The translations under genes and the position numbers were made by a program. This document shows positions 55,743 through 64,000 of a stretch of 64,000 nt of DNA, piece after piece. The notes beneath the pieces are model-generated. The model saw only the letters and a program-made list of their open reading frames with translations, was not told where the DNA came from and did not search any database. The DNA lies in assembly GCA_010093485.1 (NCBI GenBank), contig MU001505.1, forward strand, positions 337,375-401,374, written 5' to 3'. The stretch comes from Karstenula rhodostoma CBS 690.94. Its lineage: Eukaryota; Ascomycota; Dothideomycetes; Pleosporales; Didymosphaeriaceae. Every line of letters starts with the position of its first letter. Position 1 is the stretch's first letter.

Positions 55743-57390
55743 ATGAACGACAAGGAGAAACCTCGCCAAAACGAGAGCAACCTTACTGGTCGGGTTCGAT
55801 CGACAGCTGCATGCGATGCCTGTCGAGCCAGGAAAGTCCGAGTAAGTGGTGTTGTTGCATTTCATTGCACTGAAGCTAACCCAGCCAGTGCATCTACATG
55901 CCAGACAAACCTAAATGTTCCATATGCACAGAGCTCGGCATAGAGTGTACTCAGATTCGTCCTCGGAAGAAACGCGGACCTAAGAATCGGTTCGTAGTCC
56001 ATATGAGACATAATACACGATCCCGTTCGGTTTTAGCTGATGGTCATGTAGCTACCTTGAAACGCTACGGTCACGACTCGATGTCGAATCGCCCGGTATT
56101 GACCCGTCTCTGGGTGACAGCCCAGATCTATCATCCCCAAGCGTACCAGCTACCTCGCCTCAATCGATATCATGCGACATCGAGCACATAGCGCCACTAC
56201 CAGTTCTCCAACAAATCGTAAAGGATTGGTTTGGATGGATTCACCCTGTCGCTCCAATTTTCCATCGATCCCAGATGCTAGATCGCATAATGCAGGCCCT
56301 GATTGCGAAAAACGGCTCGGATTCATCGTTCCTTGTTCTAGTGGCGTCACTATGCGCTGCCGTCGTAGCCAGTCTGCGCAGAAGACGTGGCCTCTACGGT
56401 GCAGTCACCGTAGACAGATGCTTCGATATAGCCGAGCGTCATGGGCTATGGGACCGGAACAAGTGCATTTCCTTGGAGTGGGTACTAGCCATGTACAATT
56501 TTACCAGTGCTACGCACCACGAACAAGGCATTGGATCCTCGCTTGCTTACCGATTAAGTGCGGAGAGTGCCATGGGTGTCAAGTACTTGCTCTATCACGA
56601 TTTCGATCAGATGTCATTGCTGGATCAACAGATCTTGAAGAGATTGTACTGGCTCATCTACGCCGGCCAGTGCACGTTCGACATGCACGGATGGCCATTA
56701 CTTGTTATGCGTCAGGCGCATGAGCAAGTCAACGCGCTAATACCGCTAGATGTTCCAATCGACAGCTTGCTCGAGGGCATCCCCGAGGCATCGCACGCAT
56801 TTCCATCGCAATCTTACATTCCTGGGTTGAACGCACTCGCTCGTCTGTTCTTAATCTGGCAAGCAAGCCAGTCTGTTCCCATCAAGACAATGGAGCACCT
56901 GCAAGAAAGCATGAAACAGGCTCAACAAGCGCTAACCGACTTACCGCCCCAGCTGAAGTGGAGAAGCCGGCCGGGGAGTCCGATGAACTCAGAAGAACGC
57001 GTCGTTGGCAGTGATTTTGGGACGGATGTGCAGACTGTCAACCTGAAAGTCACCCAGCTGCATATCCGTGCCAATCTACTAGAGCAGATGAACGGGATTG
57101 CACGCGCCCATAACCTGCTATTGACTCCGACCTTCATATCGGAGGAGCGGCACCGCGTGGTGGATGAACTCCTTGACATCCTGTACCACATGCCGAACGA
57201 GGTCTTCGATGCAAATGGCTACAGCGTAGTTCCGAAAATTCGCGATATCGGAGGCGCACTGCTGGATGAAGTGAGGACTGGGGTGTTTGGTGCAAATCAG
57301 CAAGCGACGCTAAACTTGGACAGACTCCTCGCGAAACTGCAGGAACTCGATGTCCGATGTCAAGACCAGCAATTGGTTCAGTACTTTTAA
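55743..57390 (+). CDS. Zn2Cys6 transcription factor, 512 aa
   Basis: Exons 55743-55841, 55889-55989 and 56052-57390. The first intron interrupts the zinc cluster after KVR; joined, Cys 24, 27, 34, 43, 46 and 53 form a complete Zn2Cys6 motif (ACDACRARKVRC ... CSICTELGIEC) followed by a basic RPRKKRGPKNR. The second intron (GTTCGT...TGTAG) joins it to a typical linker/coiled coil (RYLETLRSRLDVE). Skipping it would give a false stop. The fungal-specific TF domain starts at about residue 105 (WFGWIHPVAPIFHRSQMLDR) and extends to about 400. Placed between a sugar permease and a beta-galactosidase, it is likely their pathway-specific regulator, comparable in arrangement to other fungal sugar regulons. 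Confidence 0.92.
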
Positions 57391-57427
57391 TATGTATATG
57401 AGGTCTATGATAATCTAGACAGCTGCT

Positions 57428-59140
57428 TTAAAAGTCGTCCTCGTCCTCTTCAATGCTATAAGCCCAGCACTCAGCAATCATCGTCCGAGAAGGAATAGTA
57501 ACCGCGATAGGGAAACCCCCGTAGTCCGGATCCTCGTTCGGCATGATCAAGAACCCCCCACTGCGTGTCTCATCGCCACCGAGTATTTTCACGGTACTGA
57601 GCTCACAGGTCTCAGGGTTGACTTCCTTCTCTTCCGCATGCAAGATACCCGTGAATGTGGACTTGGGGTTCGTGCTCTTGAAGTACACATTGAAGCCCCA
57701 GCCAACGCACAAGAACCTGCCATCGCCCTGGTGGATGACAATGCCTGCAGCAGGACCAGGCTTGCCGAAGACGAACGCGCGGTCGACAATGACCTCGAAG
57801 TCGCCCATCTTCTTAGTCCAGCTCTTCTCCTTCACTTTCTCGCCTTCCTTCCACTCGTCGAAGAAGAAGCCCATCATGTCTTCGGGCCTATTGGCTTGCG
57901 CATCGAGGATCTGTTTCCGCACAGAGTGGATGAGCTTGTAGTGCTTGGTCAAGGCGCTGACCTCTGCCGATTCAGAGTCGGCACCGAACGGCGAGCACCC
58001 GAGCGCCAGGTATGTGCCGTATGCAAGCCATACTCTCCGCACGCCCTTCTCATCCCGCCTCTGCTCTGGTATGAAGAAGACTTGGTCGTCGTGTCGGTAG
58101 TTTTTGCATGTGCTCTCGTAGTCGTGGAAGTAGAGATCGGGAGCAATGAAGTCTAGGGATGGGGCGTTGACCTTCCAGACATCCATGGTGTGCGGACAGG
58201 GACCGCCGGATGGGTATACGCCCGCTGTTGCTCCGCCGCCGACGACGACTGGGACGTCTGTGAGATCGAGTGCCGAGGGGTCGTCGAAGTTCAGCCATAC
58301 GTTGGCGTAGAGTGGGATCGGGTATTCTGCTTTGCCTGCGGCAGCGACTTTCTCGACGTAGCGGGAGATGGCATCCGCCATGAATATTTCTTCCGCGTTG
58401 ATCAAGTTTTCAACCCCGAAAACATCCTTCCAAGTGTGCTCTCCTGCCTTGGCCTGACTGATGCTGGGGAATCGTTTTACGAAATCGGGATGTGGGTTCT
58501 TGCGCGCTTGCAATCCTTCGACCAGGTCTTTCGGCACAGGCTGAGCGAATTTCTGGTTAGCGAGCTTGCTTCGGTCTCTTGAGTCGCCCATGATCCCCGT
58601 CTCATTCTCTACCTGTACCATTATCACAGTGCTATGCGCACTGTCGAACTCCTTCAGATGCCTCATCAACGTGCCAAACGCCTTCGCGTCGGCCGTCCAG
58701 CCTGCTTCACAGAACGGGCTCACGTACTCCTCCGTCCTCATCTTCGCGCCTGCTTCGCTGACATGCGCTCTCGGGAACCTCTTGACGTCTTTCTTGACCC
58801 ACGCCGGTACATACGTGCTGAGCGCGTTCTTGTAGGTGCCGAACCACAGCAGAATCAGCTTCATGTCGTGTTTGCGCGCGTCTAGGATGATCTCGTCGAG
58901 ATTGCTGAAATCGAATCGGCCTTCTTCTGGCTCGATCTGCTCCCAGGATATAGAGCCTAGTAGCGTGTTGCAGTGCATTGCGCGCATGTTCTCCCATATT
59001 TTGTCATCGCGCATGTATCTCGCTGAACTGAGAGTTGAATTGTGTAGCTCGGCGCTGAGCATGAGGAAGGGCTCGCCATTGACGATGAGCTGCGAAGAAG
59101 TCTTCGTCTTGCGAAGATGTGGTATTTGTGTGGCTGTCAT
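57428..59140 (-). CDS. GH35-type beta-galactosidase, 570 aa
   Basis: Glycoside hydrolase clan A enzyme releasing beta-linked galactose. Single exon. Start set at ATG 59140 (MTATQIPHLRKTKTS); the open frame goes further upstream only through non-ATG codons. The (beta/alpha)8 barrel begins QLIVNGEPFLMLSAELHNS, passes CNTLLGSISWEQIEPEEGRFDF and reaches the acid/base motif VQVENE with Glu180. The second half has a beta-sandwich region (FEVIVDRAFVFGKPGPAAGI) as in the DUF5597-bearing subgroup. With no signal peptide from this start, the enzyme should act inside the cell, on a disaccharide brought in by the neighbouring permease. Its stop lies only 35 bp beyond the regulator stop (convergent). Confidence 0.9.
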   Translation of the reverse strand: MTATQIPHLRKTKTSSQLIVNGEPFLMLSAELHNSTLSSARYMRDDKIWENMRAMHCNTLLGSISWEQIEPEEGRFDFSNLDEIILDARKHDMKLILLWFGTYKNALSTYVPAWVKKDVKRFPRAHVSEAGAKMRTEEYVSPFCEAGWTADAKAFGTLMRHLKEFDSAHSTVIMVQVENETGIMGDSRDRSKLANQKFAQPVPKDLVEGLQARKNPHPDFVKRFPSISQAKAGEHTWKDVFGVENLINAEEIFMADAISRYVEKVAAAGKAEYPIPLYANVWLNFDDPSALDLTDVPVVVGGGATAGVYPSGGPCPHTMDVWKVNAPSLDFIAPDLYFHDYESTCKNYRHDDQVFFIPEQRRDEKGVRRVWLAYGTYLALGCSPFGADSESAEVSALTKHYKLIHSVRKQILDAQANRPEDMMGFFFDEWKEGEKVKEKSWTKKMGDFEVIVDRAFVFGKPGPAAGIVIHQGDGRFLCVGWGFNVYFKSTNPKSTFTGILHAEEKEVNPETCELSTVKILGGDETRSGGFLIMPNEDPDYGGFPIAVTIPSRTMIAECWAYSIEEDEDDF

Positions 59141-59369
59141 GATGGGCGTCGACTGATTGTGTGTGCACTGGAGTTGCAGGTGTGATGTGCTAGAAAGAGC
59201 GAGGAGGGGAAGGGAAATTCGCACAATTGGAGCCAAGGAAGGCACAGGTCAGAAGTAGATAAATATGTTTCATGATTCAGGAACTGCTTGCACTTTTGTT
59301 TCTGCCATTCAGACGGCTGCACCCTCTCCGACCACTACCCACTCGGTGTGGGGAAAGCGGGGTGCACGC

Positions 59370-59381
59370 AAAATCATCGGA
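59370..59381 (+). promoter_or_regulatory. AAAATCATCGGA site 3, upstream of GH35
   Basis: Identical to site 1 over CGCAAAATCATCGGAAAA (59367-59384). About 230 bp upstream of the GH35 ATG, between it and the end of the next gene. Confidence 0.5.
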
Positions 59382-59460
59382 AAATTAGGCACATGACATG
59401 GAGAACCTCACCTCAGAGCCGGAACAGCCTTCAGTCCCCACAAGAGCTCGACGACAAGAA

Positions 59461-60497
59461 TCACAAGGTGCTGTAGTGCTCTTGGTCGTCCCAATAGCCG
59501 CCTTGCTCGATCATCTTCCGCCAAACCGGCTTCGGCGCCCTCACAACCACGTCATCGCCCCAGGCCTCACTCTTGAAGCACGAGGATACCCCGGCGTAGT
59601 CTGTGGACAAGATGTCCATCTCCGGGCACTCGTGCGCAACTGCCGGATAGCCATGCTCCTGCCACAATTCACCGAGCTCTTTGCTGATGGTGAATGTGAG
59701 GAACGCATGCCATCCCGCCGCACGAAAAGAGATGGCGCAAATCTGGCCGGAGAGGAGAACCGTCCTCCATACCGCCCAAGAACTGCAGCAGGAGTCGAGG
59801 ATCTCGTTGTCGAATTGAACCACCGAATTCATCGGGTTGTCGTCAGAGTCCTTGCAGCGAGCCACAACAAGAGGGCGGAGGTCGATTTCTTCTGAAGGCC
59901 ATTGGCCTCGCGGCAGGCAGACACGGACGACTGGCAATGGTAGGCCAGTGAAGAGGAAATCGTTCAGGAACCTCGCGTACTCAGGGAACGGGACCACTGG
60001 GTAGATGGTCTTCATGCTCAGAGGGCTAAATGCGGAAGCAAACATCAGCTCATGTACTGGAGTGTGAGAAACTCAATGAGGAGCACAATACCGGAACTCG
60101 TGGCGGATCTGCTTGCAGGTCTGAGCCAGCGCCATGCTGGTGCGGCTTGCGAAGGTGGATTTGCCGGTGAAGGCGCGGTACTTGCCGTCGGGGTCATGTG
60201 TGAGGGCGATGTTGACGCCTTTCTCATCCGCGACCACCAGCTCGTAGATTTGGTTTCGAATTGCTATATGGCGAGGTCAGAGTCAATGCTGTTTACAGGG
60301 TCTGTATGCTAACCTTCTGGTAGCTCGTGGAAGCACACAGGCTCCTCTCTCTTCTTGCCGAGCGGAAGGAACCTGACTATCTGACTGGGTGCGCCACGGC
60401 TTTCTTGCGGCGGGAGAGAAAGCACCGGCGGGGCGTTCTTGCGCAGCTCCACCATCTTCTCGCGGATCTCTGCGATTTTCTCGCGGGTGTCGGCCAT
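59461..60497 (-). CDS. F-box/2EXR-like protein, 306 aa
   Basis: Exons 60497-60314, 60263-60092 and 60025-59461 (introns 50 and 66 nt). The N-terminus has a charged helix (MADTREKIAEIREKMVELRK). The family mark is in the middle: ELPEAIRNQIYEL, and later LAQTCKQIRHEFR, as in the large fungal group of F-box-like/2EXR proteins (LPxEIRNxIYxL ... LLxTCRQIRxE). The C-terminal part is unique. Such proteins are often lineage-specific and of unknown function; an SCF adaptor role would be inference. It shares the intergenic strip with the GH35 promoter, but its own start is at the far end, so co-regulation is not implied. Confidence 0.8.
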
Positions 60498-63408
60498 TTT
60501 CGTGTATGAGATTACTTGTTGTGTTTGTGAAAGATTTGGGTGCTCCCGGTCGTCTGCCAGGTGCGAGGATGTAGCGTACTTGCGGATGTATGCGGTGTGT
60601 GAAAGTTGAGTGCTCGCTGATGTCTGTCGGGTGCGAGGGTGTTGGCTGGGGAGAAAGAGTCGGCGACCAGGCGACGACGAGTATCAAAACACCTATGCAC
60701 GGGCCATATGTGTTGCGTTTGTGGGCGCCGTCGCCAGCAGACGCGGGGAGATGGCCCTCCAGGCTTAGCCTACTGCGGCAATGTGCGTTGATCACTGCAA
60801 TGGAAACAACGGAGAAGCTGCTGCTCCTGGCATGTGGTTTGGATATGCGCCTGCTGGGTTCTTGGTCCTGGGTCTTCTTTATTCGGCGGCGAGCAGCGTA
60901 CATGCAGAGATGCGCCGCTGAGCAGCAGACTTGATGGGCAAGATGTGACGCCGAGCTCCTGACTGGAGAGCAGGTTCGAGATGTTCCTTGCCATCTTTAT
61001 CCCCTTTGTAGCCGTGACCCGAGTGTGCTCCCAGCTTGATACCTGTTGCCTCGAATGCTTTCCCATAACCCTCAGTTCAACCACCACGCCCGAGCTCGTC
61101 TCCGCTGAAACAGGGCTTTGACGCTACAGTTGTAGCAGACGCACTCTCCCAGCTGCGTCTTAATGCTCAGGCAACCCTCCTTCGAGCCCGCCGACCGAAC
61201 CATGAACCGCTTCTAGTCTATCGACCGTATTTGCCCGCATTGTACTCAACTACAATGCCGCAGGTGGCTGCCGCGCCCATTCAGATACATTGGATTTCAA
61301 GCATGGAGGACATACAAAAGGACAAAAGTGGGAGAGGAGGCATTGGTAGTCCATCAATCCAATGGCAGAATTCCTCAGATAGGGGTCTTCCGAGCAAGCG
61401 CCCTCTCTGGCGCGGCCCTGTCATGCATGGGGTAGCTTTTTGTTGCCCCAAGGGCGCATGAATGCGCTGTGGTAGACACGCTGGAGTCCCTGAACTGGTG
61501 CTTTTACGGGGCATTCAACGGGTTTACATAAGCCGGGTTTCCAGGCATGTGAGGAGGCACACGCCAGGAGCAGTCGCGGTGGCCAAGCAGTCCTCTCATG
61601 TCCACAAGGGTTCATATGAGCATGTAGCGCTCAGTCGAGCAGCTCCTTCCGTGCAGCTTTGCCACGGCCTGGCGGAGGAGGCAGGCTTTGCTTGCACCGT
61701 CGTGACCCTTCTTCTTGTTCCCAACGGCCATATCCATCATAGAAATTCCGCCTGGTGCCCCTTGTTTGGCTTCCATAGACCACTGGCCCAAGCGCCGACG
61801 CTCTTTCCTGGTGTTGCGGAGCTCGCTCTCGCTGCGTCGACCCCCACAGTGCCATATCTCCACCACGAAAACAGATATCGAGACGAGATCAGCACGCGCT
61901 GAACCGCATGGTTGAGGATATGGTCATCCAGCAGTATCAAAATAATTCTTCGGCGTTGGGTCTCGCAACAGCGGGCCGAGGGTAGGGTTGGTGAGGTTGA
62001 CCCCTTGCCCCTCCCTCGTTCACCGCAGGCACGGGCAGGCAGGCAGGCAGGCAGCTCAACAAGACCTACAAGACTCTGCCTGCCCCTCTCCGACCTCCAT
62101 CTCCTCAACTTCATACTTTTTTCAACTTCATGCTCTTCTCAACTTCACACTCTCCTCCTCTTTGAGTCGGGTTTCGCGCCCGCCGGCCTGTCCTCCACCA
62201 CCTTTGCGAGCTCGGCTGAGCCCTTTAGCATCCTGGAGACCTCCTCCTGCTCGCTGCGTTGCCACGGTGCTTCTTGCAGTCACCGACAGTGACAGGCGAC
62301 TCGGCGCTCGCGTCGAGGGCCTTGAGCACCAACACCAACCCCGTAAGTAGCACCCGCCTGCCCTTTCCCTAGCTCTTGCAGTATCTCGAGCGGGGCGCTA
62401 ACAGCTCGATCCTCCCAGACACCGCACAACATCACGGCTCTGCCTGCCCAACTCCTCAGCCAGGTCAAGGCAGGCCAGTAAACCAACAAAGCACCTTCGA
62501 TGAGATTGGCAATGCCGACGACGTCGATGCGGCGACACGCGCAGCAGGGCAACTATCTATGCTCGCTCACTCGACTGAGTCCTCTCCGCTCGGAGCTTGG
62601 CCTGGCCGGCCAACACATGACACACCGAGATAAGATCGTCAAGAGCTTCAACGTCCGTAGCACAATCACGCTGCGCTCCATGTTCAAAGAGGTCGAGCGG
62701 GTAAGTTGACTCTCTGCACACCTTGGTCTCGCTGACGTTGTTTCGAAAGAGTCGCAATCGACCCGGATAGAGGGGGTTTACTCTTCGGCCGCACTTTCTT
62801 CTCATAAGATGCTGCTGTGTTAACAAATACCCCTCCATGATTGCCGTCGACGACTGGAGGTACAGGCAGCTCTTGTCGTCGATGGTCTCGAATTGATGTT
62901 CACCCTCGATAACATTCCTTCGGGTAGACATCTATTACCAGCCCAGGCTGGCTGGCTTCTCTTCTGCAGCTTTGGAGCTGCACCATTTGACGGCTTCGAT
63001 CCGGACATGATGGCTGCTATGGTAAGCCTCAACCTTAGGGGAGCTGGAAATGCCGCCGGAAATGCAAACCTCCGATGCAGATGCTGTACTCTCCGTCCCA
63101 CAACCAGTTCTCCAACACCCCGCTTCTCTTCGCGTGGCACCGACAACCGATGCTCAGCATGTCGGCCATCAATCATGACTTGACCACCCCTCGCGGCAGT
63201 GTGCAGACAAGCTCATCGTTGGGAAATACTTGTTCTGCTATTGTCATTTGGACAATGACACCTTTTCCTTCAAGTAAGTCGTACATCGATTTGTGCTTCG
63301 TGCTCCTGTTTCTGACCTCCAATGAAGCCTCCTGGTAGACATCTATTATCATTTCGGGCATCAAACCCGACTTGACCACCGCTCGCGGCAGTCGCGCCGG
63401 CCCTCAGA
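60498..63408. other. Repeat-rich intergenic region
   Basis: About 2.9 kb without an intact gene. It contains a (GGCA)n tract at about 62036-62054, an isolated exon-like stretch before a GTAAGT donor at about 62620-62700, and dispersed short repeats: CCTTCGGGTAGACATCTATT (62917-62936) recurs at 63697-63716, and a 24-bp word starting GACTTGACCACC occurs at 63177-63200 and, with one change, at 63369-63392. Confidence 0.5.
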
Positions 63409-63660
63409 TCACTTCGCCGTGTGCTCCTCAAGTTCTACGGTCTCATGTCCCAGGTCTCCTCGATCATCTTCGCGCCGAAGAAGCAGACCGCAGCAGAGCC
63501 TAAGGCACGCATGGCGACGGACGGACACAAGGTTGCTCAGCTTAGTAGCAACCTGGAGGGAGATGCCCGAGATAGATTTATCGACGCATTGAGTTCGGGC
63601 GAGGCCAAGGTCCTGATCACTACTAAGGCCCTTGCTCGTGGTATCGATGTCCAGTTCAAG
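63409..63660 (+). pseudogene. Relic of a Dbp5-type DEAD-box RNA helicase
   Basis: The plus frame reads FYGLMSQVSSIIFAPKKQTA, then DGHKVAQLSSNLEGDARDRF and GEAKVLITTKALARGIDVQ. These correspond to the start of the helicase C-terminal domain (motif IV and the TTK/N-x-x-ARGID motif V) of Dbp5-like mRNA-export helicases. After GIDVQ the similarity ends abruptly in repeat sequence, and upstream the N-terminal domain is not found. Flanked by short direct repeats, it is best read as a captured or decayed gene fragment. Confidence 0.65.
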
Positions 63661-64000
63661 ATCCAAGCCAGAGGCACCCATATTGTCCAGTTGAAGCCTT
63701 CGGGTAGACATCTATTACTAGTCTAGGCTGGTAGCTCCTCGCGGTAGCCGCGCCGGTTGCCATTGGTAACCTGGAGATGCCTGGGGAAAGGTCATCGACG
63801 CAACTCTAGTGCGACCTGGATACAACAGGCTGGCCGGCAACTCTACAATAGACGACAGCGTTAGCGGTACCGAAGCAGAGTTTCGGGTAGAGCTGTCCGC
63901 ATCAAGATCAGCAACACAGCCCGACAGAGGATAGCATCCCCACCATCCTGAGCCCCATGTCCACCACCAGCTCCGAGAAGACGACAACGATGGGTTCGGG
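63661..64000. other. Repeat-containing end of window
   Basis: Third copy of the dispersed repeat (63693-63757, including TCGCGGTAGCCGCGCCGG) and unassigned sequence. Confidence 0.45.

Noticed and set aside
53569..60497. Secondary-metabolite cluster around the GH35 region
   Set aside because: No backbone enzyme (PKS, NRPS, terpene cyclase) is present; content is that of sugar catabolism.
1..64000. tRNA, rRNA or CRISPR features
   Set aside because: No convincing B-box with matching acceptor stem, no rRNA-like segment and no regular spacer array seen by eye; a tRNAscan run would be decisive.

Overview
The window is nuclear DNA of a filamentous ascomycete (Pezizomycotina; a dothideomycete is my best guess, from overall gene style only). 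The support is: many canonical GT-AG introns of about 45-65 nt with CTAAC/CTGAC-like branch points, a division-1 chitin synthase, Zn2Cys6 regulators, an NRPS-like reductase, PL4/CE12/GH35 carbohydrate enzymes, an Rtt106 histone chaperone and a GT90/CAP10 glycosyltransferase. I saw no tRNA, rRNA or CRISPR. Gene models were spliced by hand, and exon lengths were checked for reading phase.

Layout. 0-1.1 kb: decayed rhamnogalacturonan lyase (minus), followed by 2.5 kb without a recognisable gene. 3.5-9.5 kb: aquaporin, secreted three-repeat SnoaL-like protein, four-TM membrane protein. 10.1-13.4 kb: broken NRPS-like A-T-R reductase. 14.6-23.2 kb: chitin synthase (minus), divergent Zn2Cys6 factor with a 24-nt microexon, arrestin-related adaptor, small hypothetical protein. 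Two identical 16-bp CGG-N10-CCG palindromes lie in the promoters on both sides of the regulator. 23.2-25.8 kb: AT-rich, repeat-bearing desert. 25.8-38.7 kb: secreted GliT-like oxidoreductase, AIG1-like GTPase, SUR7-like membrane protein, Rtt106, GT90 protein with a stop/frameshift problem, NAD-dependent reductase. 39-46 kb: cloverleaf-like inverted repeat, small Cys-rich ORF, bitopic membrane protein, a second aquaporin with an unusual NPT box, and a tandem pair of tiny WDDGFNNG proteins. 46.3-52.1 kb: broken TRI12-like MFS gene, small membrane protein, intact rhamnogalacturonan acetylesterase, secreted HEIAH protein. 53.5-60.5 kb: sugar transporter, Zn2Cys6 regulator, GH35 beta-galactosidase and an F-box/2EXR-like gene. 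61-64 kb: repeat-rich ground with a Dbp5-type helicase relic.

The most coherent functional unit is the transporter/regulator/GH35 trio at 53.6-59.4 kb. The 12-bp word AAAATYATCGGA occurs twice between transporter and regulator and once upstream of the GH35 gene; the flanking 18 bp are identical between two of the copies. This suggests a small regulon for uptake and hydrolysis of a beta-galactoside. Pectin RG-I degradation appears partly lost: the lyase is broken while the acetylesterase is intact. Several further genes (NRPS-like, MFS, possibly GT90) carry single in-frame TAA/TAG codons where the surrounding frame stays conserved.
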